In this document: positions 37,501-48,000 of the stretch, piece by piece
Position numbering within the stretch: position 1 is the first letter of the stretch
How the letters are laid out: each line of letters begins with the position of its first letter
From: an uncultured Sulfurovum sp.
Lineage (GTDB): Bacteria; Campylobacterota; Campylobacteria; Campylobacterales; Sulfurovaceae
DNA: 64,000 nt
Direction of reading: 5' to 3'
Assembly: GCA_902727915.1 (NCBI GenBank)
Contig: CACVAU010000085.1
Span: 6,928 to 70,927 of the forward strand
Notes under the pieces: generated by a model
The model's input: only the letters and a program-made list of their open reading frames with translations
Databases searched by the model: none
What the model was told of the DNA's origin: nothing
Made by a program: the position numbers and the translations under genes

Positions 37501-40500
37501 GTACAGCTACTTGACCCAGTCCCATCTTCATAACAATAAGTACTGTAAGAGGTCGAAGTTCTATTTCCTGTTCCAAAATCTTCAAATGCTATTAGGGTTT
37601 CAACACCTTCTGTACAGCTACCATATTCAACAATATCTAAAATTCCATCATCATCAGTATCTAAATCAAGTGATATTGAAATCGGAGCACTAAATTCTGA
37701 GGTATTATTTAGTATGTCTCTAGCTGTTGCAACAATAGGTTTATTTAGGCTTATGCTTGTTGAAATACTAGTATTAAATGTACCATCAGAATTGGTTGTA
37801 AAAGTTAAAAGATACTGATTTGCTTCTCCATGTGCTATATTTAGTCCATCACCAAGTTCAACTTCACCTAAGTTATCTCCATCATCTTTTTGTTGAAAAA
37901 GTTCAATTTCATAGCTTCCTGAAATAGGGTTGTTTTTTATGCCAACATATCCTTGTAGCTTCAATAAACCAGTTTCATAACTTGCATTTGTAAAAATAGG
38001 ATAATCTAAATTACTATTTCCTTTGGCTGTATTTATGAGACCATCATTTGCTGTCACATCATCTAAATCTAAATCGATTCCTAACCCAACATTGTTATAA
38101 ATAATATTTTTTGAAAGTTTGTTACGAATTCCTGTTGTAGAAATACCAATTCCACCTTGTTGATTGTAGGCAATGATATTGGAAAGAATGGTATTGTCAT
38201 TACTAATAATCCTAACACCTTCTCTGGCATTACCAAGGTTGGTTTGATTATCTTCTCCTACTCCAATAAGGTTATTTTGTATGAGATTACCTGTTGCAGT
38301 ACCTTGTAAATAGACACCATCTCTAGTATTACCTGAAATAATATTTTTATTAGCTATATTACTTGTACCAACTTCATTGTTACTTGCTGAAATAAATACG
38401 ATACCTTCTTGATTAGATAAGGCACTATTTCCTGTAATATCAACACCAATTTTATTATGAGTGACAAGATTTCTTTCTATTGTAGCACCATTAAAAACAA
38501 TACCTCTTTGTTCATTTCCTGAGATTAAATTATCATGAATGTAGTTATCAGTAGACGTATTTAATAGATAGACACCATTTTGTGTATTCTTAACAGAACT
38601 TAAGCCTGTAGGATTTGTACCAAAGTAGTTTCCTTGAATAACAGAATTGGTTGTGGACATCAGTAATGCACCATTACTTGACCCTGAACCAATGTTTCGG
38701 TCTTCAGGGTTAGCACCTCCTAATATTAATTGATCAACGGTATGACTTTGAAATGCACCACTTGTTAAGTTAATAATATTTGTTTGTTCCAGACCATTTA
38801 CATCAATACCAACCCATGAACCTCTAATACGAATATTAGAGGTATTATACATATAGATTCCTGTAGCTGTATAGTTAATAACATTTAGTCCCCTTATTTC
38901 ACTACCTGAAGAAGTAGCATTTTGTATATGTAAAGGGGCTGTTGTACTTGGTAATAATTCTGTTAATAAAGGTGATGCATCAATCGTAATGAGGGGTGTA
39001 CCATTGTACCCAGCTATTCCCTGACTCCAAGCATCTACAACGGTTGGTTCTAAAATTTTAAGAGCATGTAGAGCATTAGCAGTAGCACCTAGTTTAAGCA
39101 ATGGAATAGTTTGATGTGAACCTACAGTATCGATACAGAAACGAATCCCATTAGGTTTGATAGAAGTTGCACTGGTATTTGCATTTGTATTGAGTATGGC
39201 TTCTCTTAATGATCCTGCACCTTCATTATTGGTATTGGTAACGACAAAAATATCTGAAAAATTTTCTCTAGGAACAAAGTTATTTGGAAAACCACTACAA
39301 GGATCAAGTGCTACTGTATCACGATAATCAAAATCTTGTGTAGTAGGAGTAGCATTAGAACCATTAATATTGGTATCATTATCAGAGTCTTGTAAGTTAA
39401 AGTTCGTGCCATCATGCGATTTTGCATTTACATCGGAATAGCTATCATCTGTTTCAACAAGATTATGGTTATAAATTCCATTGTTTCCAACATTGCCATT
39501 AGCTCTACCATCATTGTCCGAATCGCTAATAACAGTAAACCCAGATTCTATAATATCAAAAACACCATCATTGTCAGAGTCCAAATCAAGATAATCAACT
39601 TCATCGGTACCATCAGTATTAATTGGAGTAAGTCCTCCATTAACCAAACTTGCATAAGCTGTATCTACGCCTTCATTGGTAAAGATTTTATTAGGTGGAA
39701 TATAGCCTTGTGTTGTTTGTGCTTCAACATTATCTGGAATACCGTCGTTGTCTGAATCTAGGTCAAGATAGTCAGGGATAGTATCATTATCACTATCTTT
39801 AAGTGTACTAAAACCAATATTTAAATCATCAAACATAATACGAGTTGAACTGTTTGTTGCTCCATAAATATAAACTCTAAATTTATAAGTTGTTGAAGGA
39901 CTTAGTATTTTTGTAGAAGTTACATTACTTATTGCGAAAAAAGGAGAACGATTATGGGTAGAGCTAATATGAAAGTCTGAAATCAGTCTAGTTGTTGTAA
40001 CAAAGTTGTCAGATGAAAATTCAATTGAAAAATAATATGCTCCTTCTTCATCAGAGTTTGCCATTGCAAATTTGTCAAGGACAGTATGGTTGGCTAATGT
40101 ATCTGCTGTCTCAAAAGTATATTCAATGTATTTATTGCCAATTTTTGCTTCTGCTAAAGTAGAACTTGCAACATCAGTAAGTATTCTTTGAGAATTACCT
40201 CCTGTATTGTCAATTATTCCTCCACCTAAAGTGAAAGGGCTTGCTGTTTTAATAATCGTACTGTCATTACTACCATACACATGTGTGTCATTATCGATAT
40301 TTGTACAATAACCATCTTGATTAAATGTACCACTTGGGCTATTGTTATACCAACCTGCACTATAGACTATAGATTGAGATCCTTTCTCAATACTATCAAG
40401 AATTCCATCATCATCAGCATCTAAATCTACATCATCATTGATAATGGTACCAATAGCTGAAGCATTTCCTAACGTCGCACCTTGAAGATTAGAAATAATA

Positions 40501-43500
40501 ATGGTAAATTGTTCATCTTCTTCAATGTCAGTATCACCATTAACCAAGATATTAATATCATAGCTTTGTGTATTTGCACTTAAAACAGCATTGGTCACTG
40601 AACCATTATTTACATAGTCACTGGGAGATGTTGCATTTGCTTCTACTGTATTGTTACCATCAAAAAGTTGATAATCAAATGAGATACTTGAGTCAGAAAC
40701 TTGGTCTAAAGTTACGCTAAATGTTAGGTTTGTCGTTCCTGAGTCACCTTCTAAAACACGTGAATCTAAAATAGATAAGGAGGTAGGGGAACCACAATTA
40801 GTACTTAATCGACTTGTCCCATCCCAATTTCTTCCAGCTAACTCATTAGTATAAATTTGAGAAACTTTAGTAGAATTGAGTTCTCCATTATAGATTTTTA
40901 TTTCATCCATATAATCTTTAAAGTGATAATGAGGATGTCCTATTGGGCTATCTGTTTTTCCTGCAATACTAACTTTAGAACGAATATTTGCTCTGCTTGG
41001 AATTGGTGTTCCTGATTGGGTTAGTGTTTGGAGTGTACCGTCAATATAAAGTTTGGATTTTGTAATATCTCCATTATTAAAAACAGCAACAATGTGATGC
41101 CATTCATGGGCATAAGAAGTATAGTCCACCCCCAATATATCTGCGTTTCCAGTATTAAATCCTAATTGACCATCATTTTTAATAAAGAAACTATATCTAT
41201 CTAATACTTCTCCCCATGAGACCAGTGATGCACCCCAGTTATACCCATCTGAAAGCGTTGAACCATTCCATTTAATCCAAAAAGATACCGTATTGTTCTC
41301 TCCATCATTAAAGTTTAGTGTTGAGGCTCCTAAATCTTTGGTAATAATACCTTCTTCAAACTTTGCAGCACGATTAATAATTTTTTCACTCTCACTGCTT
41401 ACTATGGTACCAGTCACATCTCTATTGGCAATTTCGATATTACCATCAAAATTATTACCACTACTATCTTTGACTTTTAAGTTTGTAAAGTCACATTCAT
41501 CAAAACGGTACTCAACAATCAGTTCAGGCGTTGTATCACAGCCCCCACAACAATCAACACCAAAATTAAAGTCATCAAGTCTAATACCATTGTTTCCACT
41601 ACTTTGGTCATCATAAACATAAATTCTAATCGTGTATGTCTTGTTTGGTTCTAATAATATAAATTCTGTAGGATTATACTCATAAGTTTGGTGACTACCT
41701 GGTGTATTTGGATTATCAGGTTGTCCTGATGTATATCCTTGTTGTTGGGCATCCGTAAGTGTTTTTAAATGATTAGAAAAGTTTGCTTGATCAGATACTA
41801 AAATAGAAAATTTATAAGGGTAATAGTCTACTTGGTGTCCATTGGCAACGGTAAAGACATATCGACTAATATATTTATTGCCTGTAAAATTAGCTGTGGT
41901 GAACTTATATTCAACATAATCATTATCACTAATAGCACCTTCTAGGGTAGATTGATCGACACCTTCCATACTTAAATGACTTCCAGCAATGGTCGCTTGA
42001 ATTCCTGATCCATGAGTTTCATCAAATGCTTGACTAATTACGGTATCATCTTTCCCAGACTTGATATCATTGGGGTAACTTTCCCAATATCGGTTTGATG
42101 TGGGAGTATTATCAGGGCTATTGTGCCACCATCCTGCTACATAATTTCCAGTACCTGCTGTACCTATTGAACAACTTGCTGGAGGTGGTTCATTTGCACA
42201 GCCAGGCGTACTAAATAATTCAGATATCTCAGTAATATCTAAAGCACGTTCATAGACTCTAACTTCATCTAATTTACCTGGAAAAGTTTCACTATCATCA
42301 TTATTTCCCCCAATTCGGGTAGGTTTATCGGTACCTGTTTGATGAGAAACTCCAGTGGCTGTTTCTTTTAAGTTCCCATCGACATAAATTTTGGCAACTT
42401 GACTACTTTGGTCATAAGTAAAAACCAAATGGTGCCAGTCTCCATCACTCATGTCCTCCTCTGCACTAAAGTAATGACTACCATTCCTTAATTGAGGTTT
42501 ACAACTTCCTCCATTGATGTACATACCCACATGACCAGTTCTCCATCTATTCTGTTCAAAAATGGCTGTGGTTGAGGGACAAGAATTACTATCAAGCTTT
42601 GCCCAAAGTGATACTGTATAGCTTGAAGTTGATAAATCATTGTGGTCACTGGGTTCAACATAGTCATCATCATTAAATTGAAGTGCAGTACCATCAATTC
42701 CTGTTGTCCATGATGGTGAATTATAAAGGGTCATATCATAACTGTTATGTTCATCAAAAGCTTTTGTTCCAGAACCTTCATTGAATGACCAATAGGCAAG
42801 TAGCCCATCAGTGGTACAACTACCAGGTATGGGTGTTTCTTTAATGCTTATTTCATAATCTTCAATTTCTCCATCAGGAGAGACAAAGTAGTTGTTTTCA
42901 TAACTCGTACCATTGGCATAGTGTTCACTATCACATCGATAGACACGTGAAGTGGTAAGTCGAATACGCATAATAGTGTTACCAACCGTTAAATTATTCA
43001 TTTTAGGTGAATAACTATTTGACCATTGTATGGTAACAGTTTGGCTTGAAGAGGAAGAGGGGATAACTAAGTTATTGGTATTAATCGCTTCATACTCTTC
43101 AAAAATACCATTTCTATCAAAATCAATCCATGCTGTTATGTAAGCATTTTGTCCACTATTATTAAAGACTTTAACAGGAACATCATAGTTACTGTTTTCA
43201 ATAAATAGTGTTGGTGGTATCGTAACCCCATCACTATCATCACTACCATCTCCTGAAGCATCACTTGAGGATTGTTGATTATTTTCAGTATCAGGTTTTG
43301 TATCTCCTAAATAAAGGTTATCAGAAGGTATATGACTTACATGAGGATATTCTTCAGGAGCATCTCCATAATCTTTTTTTTCAGTTTCAGAGGCACAAAA
43401 ATCATGACTACTCGTACCTCCTGTTGGTGTACCTGTAGGATAATTGTAGTTATCAAGATAAGTAACAATAGCAGAAGTTGTATTCACAGCATAAAAGTCT

Positions 43501-44870
43501 GTTCCTAGTACAAGAACTAAATTTCCTTTAGAGTCATTAAACATGGGAATAGCTACTGATGAAAAAGTATTTCCATTACTATGGGTAATGACTTTGTTAG
43601 AAACCATACTTCCGTTGAGAACATCTATTTGGATAAGACGTACTTGATTGGCAATGGTAACTGTCCAATAAAGATAACCATTACTCCATGCAAGGTCACC
43701 ACCATAAGTGCTAATAGAACCAATGTTGTCAACATAAGCAACAAGTGTGGTATTATTAGGAGCATCTGCTGAGAATGTTACGACAGCAGCTCGATTATTA
43801 TAAGAAGTAATGCTATATAACAGACCATTCTTATCTGAAACTAAAGCAAGACTTTCATAGGTATTATTTGAACCAGCAATCATACCTTTATTTGAGATAA
43901 TTTGTTTGGTTAAAGGATTGATTTCAAGTAACTCACTCCCTGTGATTGTTGCATAAAGTTTACCGTCATTGTTATAGGCTAAGTCCCAAAAACCATTTTG
44001 ATTGCTTGTTGTAAGCGTTTCATTAGAAGCTTGTTTTGTTGAAGCATTCCAATCAAGTTGCGCGATGCCTCCATTTTCATACTTACCAATTAAGATTGTC
44101 TCATTAATATTTTCTTCTAAACATGTGGGTGATACAAATTCATCTTCACCAATTGCATAAAACTTTAAATCGGCTCCTGCTGTCCATTGTCGTAAACCAT
44201 AAATTTGAGATACCCCAAAATCTGAAGCTTTAATAACACCCATCCATGGATGTTGATAAGGTGAAAAAGGCCCCCCTATACCAAAATCTGGATCCCATCC
44301 ATTGCTGTTATTACTGGTTTCTGGAAAAACAACGATATCACCGATAGGATTACCTGATATATCAAGTGCTTGAAGTTTAAATTCATTATTTCCTTCTCGT
44401 TCATGATAAAAAATATAATCATCACTTTCAAGATAATAACCATTGTATGTAATGTCCATAATTAATCGTTCATTACTTTCATCATCATTACTTACATAAT
44501 CTTTAATATTAGTTGTATTTAAAGCACTCTCTGCATTCGCATTGGTTGCATCTAAGGCATTATCGTTAAATACAACACCCTTATTTGAATCACTAAGACT
44601 TAAATAGTCAGCGTGGAGTGTAACAGAAATGTCATTAGTGGCAAAATTATCAAGTACCGTACCATTATCTAAGGTTACTTTTTTGATATAAACAGGAGTT
44701 GAATAGTTCACAGAGACAGGTTTTGTTCCTGACTCTACTTGGATATAATCAGTTCCATTGATAATATATTCAACTTCTTGTATTTTGTAGGTTGTTCCAT
44801 TAATTGTAGCTGCATAGAGTGAGTGAGTCAGTATGAAGAGTAGAATAAATAAGTATTTCAATGAACTCAT
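31581..44870 (-). CDS. Giant secreted mosaic protein with MshQ/DUF6701-like C-terminus (4429 residues)
   Basis: A 4429-residue exported protein, signal peptide 1-20. In order: propeller-like region (about 250-490), GEVED domain (about 497-670; [10 protein letters not shown] to GEIEDYEIS), LamG (685-888), a carbohydrate-binding-like module (920-1105), LamG (1113-1358), Calx-beta (1365-1477), calcium repeats (1480, 1690-1830), parallel beta-helix with CSLREA-like lead (1880-2323), more calcium repeats (2397, 2617-2770), Calx-beta units (2777-2967), a Tyr/Trp-rich insert (2974-3024), two LamG domains (3150-3600), Calx-beta (3613-3727) and an MshQ-like C-terminal module with DDFAIRP, ending RMSW. 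Likely an adhesin displayed by the prepilin products encoded just downstream; calcium-stabilised. Exact ligand unknown. Confidence 0.85.
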   Translation of the reverse strand: MSSLKYLFILLFILTHSLYAATINGTTYKIQEVEYIINGTDYIQVESGTKPVSVNYSTPVYIKKVTLDNGTVLDNFATNDISVTLHADYLSLSDSNKGVVFNDNALDATNANAESALNTTNIKDYVSNDDESNERLIMDITYNGYYLESDDYIFYHEREGNNEFKLQALDISGNPIGDIVVFPETSNNSNGWDPDFGIGGPFSPYQHPWMGVIKASDFGVSQIYGLRQWTAGADLKFYAIGEDEFVSPTCLEENINETILIGKYENGGIAQLDWNASTKQASNETLTTSNQNGFWDLAYNNDGKLYATITGSELLEINPLTKQIISNKGMIAGSNNTYESLALVSDKNGLLYSITSYNNRAAVVTFSADAPNNTTLVAYVDNIGSISTYGGDLAWSNGYLYWTVTIANQVRLIQIDVLNGSMVSNKVITHSNGNTFSSVAIPMFNDSKGNLVLVLGTDFYAVNTTSAIVTYLDNYNYPTGTPTGGTSSHDFCASETEKKDYGDAPEEYPHVSHIPSDNLYLGDTKPDTENNQQSSSDASGDGSDDSDGVTIPPTLFIENSNYDVPVKVFNNSGQNAYITAWIDFDRNGIFEEYEAINTNNLVIPSSSSSQTVTIQWSNSYSPKMNNLTVGNTIMRIRLTTSRVYRCDSEHYANGTSYENNYFVSPDGEIEDYEISIKETPIPGSCTTDGLLAYWSFNEGSGTKAFDEHNSYDMTLYNSPSWTTGIDGTALQFNDDDYVEPSDHNDLSTSSYTVSLWAKLDSNSCPSTTAIFEQNRWRTGHVGMYINGGSCKPQLRNGSHYFSAEEDMSDGDWHHLVFTYDQSSQVAKIYVDGNLKETATGVSHQTGTDKPTRIGGNNDDSETFPGKLDEVRVYERALDITEISELFSTPGCANEPPPASCSIGTAGTGNYVAGWWHNSPDNTPTSNRYWESYPNDIKSGKDDTVISQAFDETHGSGIQATIAGSHLSMEGVDQSTLEGAISDNDYVEYKFTTANFTGNKYISRYVFTVANGHQVDYYPYKFSILVSDQANFSNHLKTLTDAQQQGYTSGQPDNPNTPGSHQTYEYNPTEFILLEPNKTYTIRIYVYDDQSSGNNGIRLDDFNFGVDCCGGCDTTPELIVEYRFDECDFTNLKVKDSSGNNFDGNIEIANRDVTGTIVSSESEKIINRAAKFEEGIITKDLGASTLNFNDGENNTVSFWIKWNGSTLSDGYNWGASLVSWGEVLDRYSFFIKNDGQLGFNTGNADILGVDYTSYAHEWHHIVAVFNNGDITKSKLYIDGTLQTLTQSGTPIPSRANIRSKVSIAGKTDSPIGHPHYHFKDYMDEIKIYNGELNSTKVSQIYTNELAGRNWDGTSRLSTNCGSPTSLSILDSRVLEGDSGTTNLTFSVTLDQVSDSSISFDYQLFDGNNTVEANATSPSDYVNNGSVTNAVLSANTQSYDINILVNGDTDIEEDEQFTIIISNLQGATLGNASAIGTIINDDVDLDADDDGILDSIEKGSQSIVYSAGWYNNSPSGTFNQDGYCTNIDNDTHVYGSNDSTIIKTASPFTLGGGIIDNTGGNSQRILTDVASSTLAEAKIGNKYIEYTFETADTLANHTVLDKFAMANSDEEGAYYFSIEFSSDNFVTTTRLISDFHISSTHNRSPFFAISNVTSTKILSPSTTYKFRVYIYGATNSSTRIMFDDLNIGFSTLKDSDNDTIPDYLDLDSDNDGIPDNVEAQTTQGYIPPNKIFTNEGVDTAYASLVNGGLTPINTDGTDEVDYLDLDSDNDGVFDIIESGFTVISDSDNDGRANGNVGNNGIYNHNLVETDDSYSDVNAKSHDGTNFNLQDSDNDTNINGSNATPTTQDFDYRDTVALDPCSGFPNNFVPRENFSDIFVVTNTNNEGAGSLREAILNTNANTSATSIKPNGIRFCIDTVGSHQTIPLLKLGATANALHALKILEPTVVDAWSQGIAGYNGTPLITIDASPLLTELLPSTTAPLHIQNATSSGSEIRGLNVINYTATGIYMYNTSNIRIRGSWVGIDVNGLEQTNIINLTSGAFQSHTVDQLILGGANPEDRNIGSGSSNGALLMSTTNSVIQGNYFGTNPTGLSSVKNTQNGVYLLNTSTDNYIHDNLISGNEQRGIVFNGATIERNLVTHNKIGVDITGNSALSNQEGIVFISASNNEVGTSNIANKNIISGNTRDGVYLQGTATGNLIQNNLIGVGEDNQTNLGNAREGVRIISNDNTILSNIIAYNQQGGIGISTTGIRNKLSKNIIYNNVGLGIDLDLDDVTANDGLINTAKGNSNLDYPIFTNASYETGLLKLQGYVGIKNNPISGSYEIELFQQKDDGDNLGEVELGDGLNIAHGEANQYLLTFTTNSDGTFNTSISTSISLNKPIVATARDILNNTSEFSAPISISLDLDTDDDGILDIVEYGSCTEGVETLIAFEDFGTGNRTSTSYSTYCYEDGTGSSSCTNYSGNINVNDGEYAIVQHANPDASQFGVWTTQGDHTANPNGRMMVVNASLEADEFYRHTFSVIPNAPLTVDLWILNILNVGVNQTFPNVSFHLETLDGTQIGQMLNTGDILQDATWNNYSLSINPEENSQVQIVLQNNAPGGGGNDLALDDITIKQVLCDSDNDTVPDYLDLDSDNDGIPDNIEAQTTQDYIKPNRVFDEDGVDTAYNGGLTTTVDTDGDNMADYLDVDSDNDNIFDINESGLGNNDTNNDGRTNADVGINGLDNGTSYEHNDSYIDVNGLAYENLLFNLQDSDGDMNQDGLNAAPLGLDFDYRDNIDDPLTITVNNLEKLEGDDEETEFTIPLTLSRPAPTGGITINYSPSGEEVYTDDFAQVDVEHFFKENPNPVVDRNPNPNNIEIHIHKWGKTHIDEGNSGTEKLKFLVKLNKRAPEGGVQVNIGTRNITATEGEDFTKTTSSVYFEAGEKWKIVSYLINGDTTLEENEEFEVYIHSPINARLHKSHIKITATIKNDDTDNEDSSNTTSYKRYWSSWNIYQFSYWKYSTFYSKKYNSYETYYIEELNMTPNSKYPLYNKAIQKNSIQQKDTVDTLQQATTASEDVEIMSTYIKEGETEGNITMLIQGDISVEDNEAFNLSLSSPDDVLFIVDDNISNKTSLSSKETNSVTTTNKNNLKSSLKTTTSKTIIVVIINDDNLTDALVADYRFDECYWDGTNNEVIDNSGNDLHGTALNSANTIVNGKIQRAGYFTGTGAAVSVPDDAQLQPETITVSAWVNPKNLTDWDSVVSKSSTSSKNDGWGLTSYEDPNEIHFYINHWEDHNVKATLASGWSHVVGTYDGESINIYVNGVLENSTAYISTINHSSSVLSIGRNNGDAYSWQGNIDEVKIFAHAFTDADINTTYHNELAGFNWDGTVRTPVSCSALNNIVAEYKMDECFWNGVANEVLDASGNSLHGTAYNSANTIADAKVGRSGIFDASEASYVSVNHNDLLNPVGDFSVSTWFKAKSYSTWNGVFSKLEDGSSELNKKDGWNIQAGTGFDIASLQGNTSTGWAYLQSTTTPQTDQWYHAVMVHSANESKLYINGISERTINRTIEHNSGPLQIARFYTDLNTLTFDGQIDESKIFHGALTDTEVQEIYSNENTGLNWDGTVRVQPTCVVPNLSISDVSEEEKDSGSTAFTFNLRLDTAPLTAVSVFYTVDDGINAIAPMGSATVADNDYVSNSNIIEFGLGQTEANITVNVVGDMRMEPNEEFYVNLTAPQRLNLADTQARGIIKNDDLVSFSVERTDSNAPEFIAPTSEYDFKRKQQFYTQITNQDFDYSIVSYEKNTTDHHEADIQDLTLKIELYDKNSTTPNDILYTHYAYFDNNAKSRIIFDTNKFDLQIAQATRRAQFKITALLDANGSLLYGQYNNDADFTNAQNTLSTQEIEGQSDDFAIRPLAYRVKIQENNTTYKINDSDNTNVHLAAEYDYKLSVDASMDNSDSLANTYKTLNSQELNATLIFEDKSTCHQTNNITDMAINNNYNFIDGSLQNAEISHNNVGKYTFHITDINWTNTDIDSNGDSELSGCIFNSSSNTLVNNRYGCNFSSNTPNSSNYNPLNIEYEAYEFNLTNTSLENIHNSPESYLYMGDLNLSQKMGVNLFTDIIAQGEKHTPLSNFTNSCASKPVNLNLNYIITTDSLDNNTTYPELLTYHNTVQSFKRIISLNGDTPFNVEETHLSDIYTLPANAFLDVNEGNSSINILYNISKELNETMNPIHVNLLSIEANATESTFKMQDNNETAKEADSTGEIPNGERDFYYSRVAPDMENYPESYELNQTTPLGVEFFCDLNVAWCSQALPSTVALNSKHTKYGWYTVKRHNTTRDGTITQLVPNSPDVNIHPSDTNLTINRGKYGNVITEYMGNALNNKVTQRVGVEVMVNVDPWLQYHADITRNGNPFYRVTYKNPNFGILSGVGESGNMLNMNANEKASNRMSW
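34060..35420 (-). repeat. Tandem LamG pair inside the giant gene
   Basis: Two adjacent LamG-encoding units (residues about 3150-3370 and 3377-3600) share DEC(Y/F)W, GNxLHGTAxNSANTI and the ending NWDGTVR at matching positions, indicating a recent internal duplication of about 680 bases. Confidence 0.7.
36555..37025 (-). repeat. Calcium-repeat cassette, copy 2
   Basis: Encodes [35 protein letters not shown] and FNLQDSDGD in the same order as the copy at 39310-39800. Nucleotide similarity is high across the EAQTTQ segment. Internal duplication of about 150 codons. Confidence 0.7.
39310..39800 (-). repeat. Calcium-repeat cassette, copy 1
   Basis: Encodes [35 protein letters not shown] and FNLQDSDND, the partner of the copy at 36555-37025. 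The two lie on either side of the beta-helix module, so recombination between them would delete the helix in frame if register is kept. Confidence 0.7.
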
Positions 44871-45025
44871 AATTAAATCCTATTATTAAAGTATAATTAA
44901 TAATAGAATATTTAATCTGTACTTAGTTAAAGTTTAAACTATTAATATAGTTTATAATTTTAATTTTAATTTTAATATTTAAAAATAATTTATAATATTT
45001 AAAAATACATCTCTAAAGTAGGCTG
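44871..45025. other. AT-rich spacer between the 1924- and 4429-residue protein genes
   Basis: 155 bases, almost pure A/T, with an AGGAT ribosome-binding site for the 4429-residue gene at its left end. It is long enough for a separate promoter, so the two giants could be expressed independently. No convincing hairpin was seen. Confidence 0.4.
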
Positions 45026-48000
45026 TTACCAATCTATTTTAGAGTTCTTTTCACTGTTAGATCCACTACTGATAATATTACCAGTTTCACCAATACCTGA
45101 GAGTTCGGAAGCATTTTGCTCACTACAACTAACGGTATAAGTTGGACGACCATTATTTGATGGATTATCATGATAGAGTAAAGAAGTATCAGGTGTAATA
45201 TTGATTGTGGCTTGATCATTAACACCTGAACAGTTATTAAATGTCTCTTGAATAGTTGGATTTCTTCCCAAGGTAAAACTAATATTATTATCAGGTGCTA
45301 TTGTCAGTAGCAGTGGACGACTTGTAGCTAAGGTTTGGACAAGACCATCTAAGGTTTGATTATGATTCATAGAAATATACCATCCGTCATTGACTCTTGC
45401 AATACCTGTTTTATCTGTATTTTCTGGAATACCTGTTTTTTCACAATAAGCAATTTTTGCTTGACAGAAGATGTCTATGTTCAAAGGGGTATTGATAGTA
45501 GGGTTACTATAAAAATAAACTTTTGGATAATTGATTTTATCAGGTGCAACCCTACTAAAGTAAAAGTTTCGTATATCATTATTTAAGTCTTGGCTTCCAA
45601 TTGGAAAGTAGTTGGGTGTTATTTTACCATTGGCTGAAGAGTTTGAGGCAATAGAGTTTGCATCTAAGCTATCAAATGTCATTTGCACAGGATTAATGGG
45701 TAAAGATAGGTGTTTTTGGATGTTATATCTTAAGTCTAAGAAGCTTGTTCCATTATTTTCATCTAAAAATTTATTGGCATTAATATTTAAAGGTGTTGCC
45801 ATATTTGTAATGTTGTCAAAAGTTCTTGTGCTTAAAGGCTCATTATTAAAACGTGCCATACGGTTGATATTGACAGCAACTTGGTGTCGTGTAGGATGCT
45901 TAGCTGTTTTGATAGAAGTAGCTCCATCATCTGTTGTCATATTAACATCTAACATCAGGACAATATCTTCAGCAAAACAATTTTCTGTAAAGTTAGTTGT
46001 TGTTCCATCATCTTCATTTTTTGCAGTAATTGAACCGAGAAATTGTAAGGAAACATTATGGTCATCAATATCAACTTTTGACATATAGATAAAATCATCA
46101 TGCCCACTACTTGGTAAATTATTCATACTAAAATCAACATCAAAGTAGTAAGGATAAAAAGAGAGGTTTATGTCTGAAATACCTTCAATATGACAACCAG
46201 AAGGTTTGTTTGGATTTCTTGAAACTGTACTGTCATTATCAATACATTGATTTTTAGATGCATCTACTGTTGTCCAAGTACTATCTAAGAGATTTAAAAC
46301 ATATTTACCGACATTTGTATGGTTAAAGTTTAAATCATTAAATCTACCGTCTGAAAAATTGGTATTAATGGTTCCATTACTGTCATCCACACAACTAGAA
46401 GAAGAAGCAAAAGCTAAGTTAGCAGTAAAGTTTGCATTATAGCCTTTTGAGGCGCTATAGTTGTTACTAGGATATTGCGTAGCAATGACGGTTAAGTTAT
46501 AATCATAACCAGCTGCAACACGTAAAGGATTTGGAAAGCTATTGATGTTTTCTTTGCGTATAATATCTGCATCAGCAATGCTAACATAAAAATCTTCAGG
46601 GCGAATCGCAAAGTTATCTTGGGCATCATCTAAGCGACTATTGGTACAGAGTGCTGGAGTACTAAGACAGTTTTCCTGAATAATATTACCAGCTGTATCA
46701 ACACCATAGGTCACTCTAAAACGTGCATCTTTGGTAGCAGGTAAATCATTTAAGTCATTGAGAGGATGGGTAATATTAATACGCGAAGTTGATAAAGTAT
46801 CTAAAATATGAAAAGAGTATTGGTAAAGAGAAGTATTACTTTCCATATTCATTAAATCAATTTTAACTGTAACGTTGCTTACATCTTTTTCAGCTGAAAA
46901 GTCTTCTTCATAAAATACCAAAGAGTAATTAAAGTCACGACCAACTGTTTGCGTATACCAAGCATTACGTTCATCACTCATAATAACATAACCTCCACTG
47001 TCAGTACGTTCTATATTAAACTTACCTCTTAAAGCATCTGATCCAAATCGTACCATATAGTCTTCAACCTCACCATCAGTGGCTGTTTCGGTAGGGTTTA
47101 AGTTTGGTGTTGAAGAGTATCTAAAACGTAAATAGGTATTAGTATTACTGCTTAGACCATTAGGAACATTAACAGAAATTATATGTGTTCCTGTTGTTAA
47201 TGAACGTGCTGTTATGATATTTTCTCCAGCATCATTAAAGTCTCCATCTATGTTGTAATCAATCCAAACATTTAGGTATCCAACTTTAGAGACTTTTACT
47301 TTCAAATCATGTAAGGTATTGAGTGCTAAAAATGTACCATTTAGGTCACTCCCATCGGCTAGGGTAACCCCATCTTCATCATCAATTCCGTCAAGGTCAT
47401 CCCCATCAGCATTTACTGTATTGAAGGTATAAACATCATGATCAACATCATCACCCATAAAAATGTTATTAGAAATATTATGTTTTGCTGTTCCATAAGA
47501 GACAGGAGCATCTCCATAGTCATTGAATACTAAAGCAGCATTGACACAGTTTGCGCCATCATTAAATGTCGCAGATTGTGAATTAGAAACTAAATTCTTG
47601 TCTCCTGTTGCGATGTTAAATTCAAAAAAACCATTACCTTTACTATCATTGGCGAAGAAACGACCATTTTTATCAGAAAATGAGGAGTCAAATTCATAAC
47701 CAGGATGATCGAGACCGATTTGCGTGACTGTTCCATTACTAACATTTATTTGGGTTAATTTACCATTTTTATCAACACCATACAAAAAAGTATTATCAGG
47801 AATAGCATCATTAATATTTTTGTAAAATGAAAAATCTTGAATGGCTACTTCTTGAGAGAGCGTAATTTCTGTAACAGATTTATCTGAAAGTTTGATTCTA
47901 TAAAGCTCTTTTTGTTTACTTCTTCGACCTGTCACATAATAATAACCATCAGCAATGGCTCCTGCATAAAGTTGTTTGCTATTAAAGCGACTAGGTAATC

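Noticed and set aside
39414..39755. 113-codon plus-strand frame with Ile/Asn-rich product
   Set aside because: Complement of the Asp-rich calcium repeats on the other strand; composition is explained by that.
36805..39800. Regularly spaced, similar DNA strings (TCATTATCAGAATCTA-type) that look like a repeat array
   Set aside because: They encode thrombospondin-type-3 Asp/Asn repeats in frame within the giant gene; spacing is irregular and there are no spacers as in CRISPR.
45612..46088. 158-codon plus-strand reading frame
   Set aside because: Antisense to the 1924-residue protein gene; the sense frame has clear domains and paralogues.
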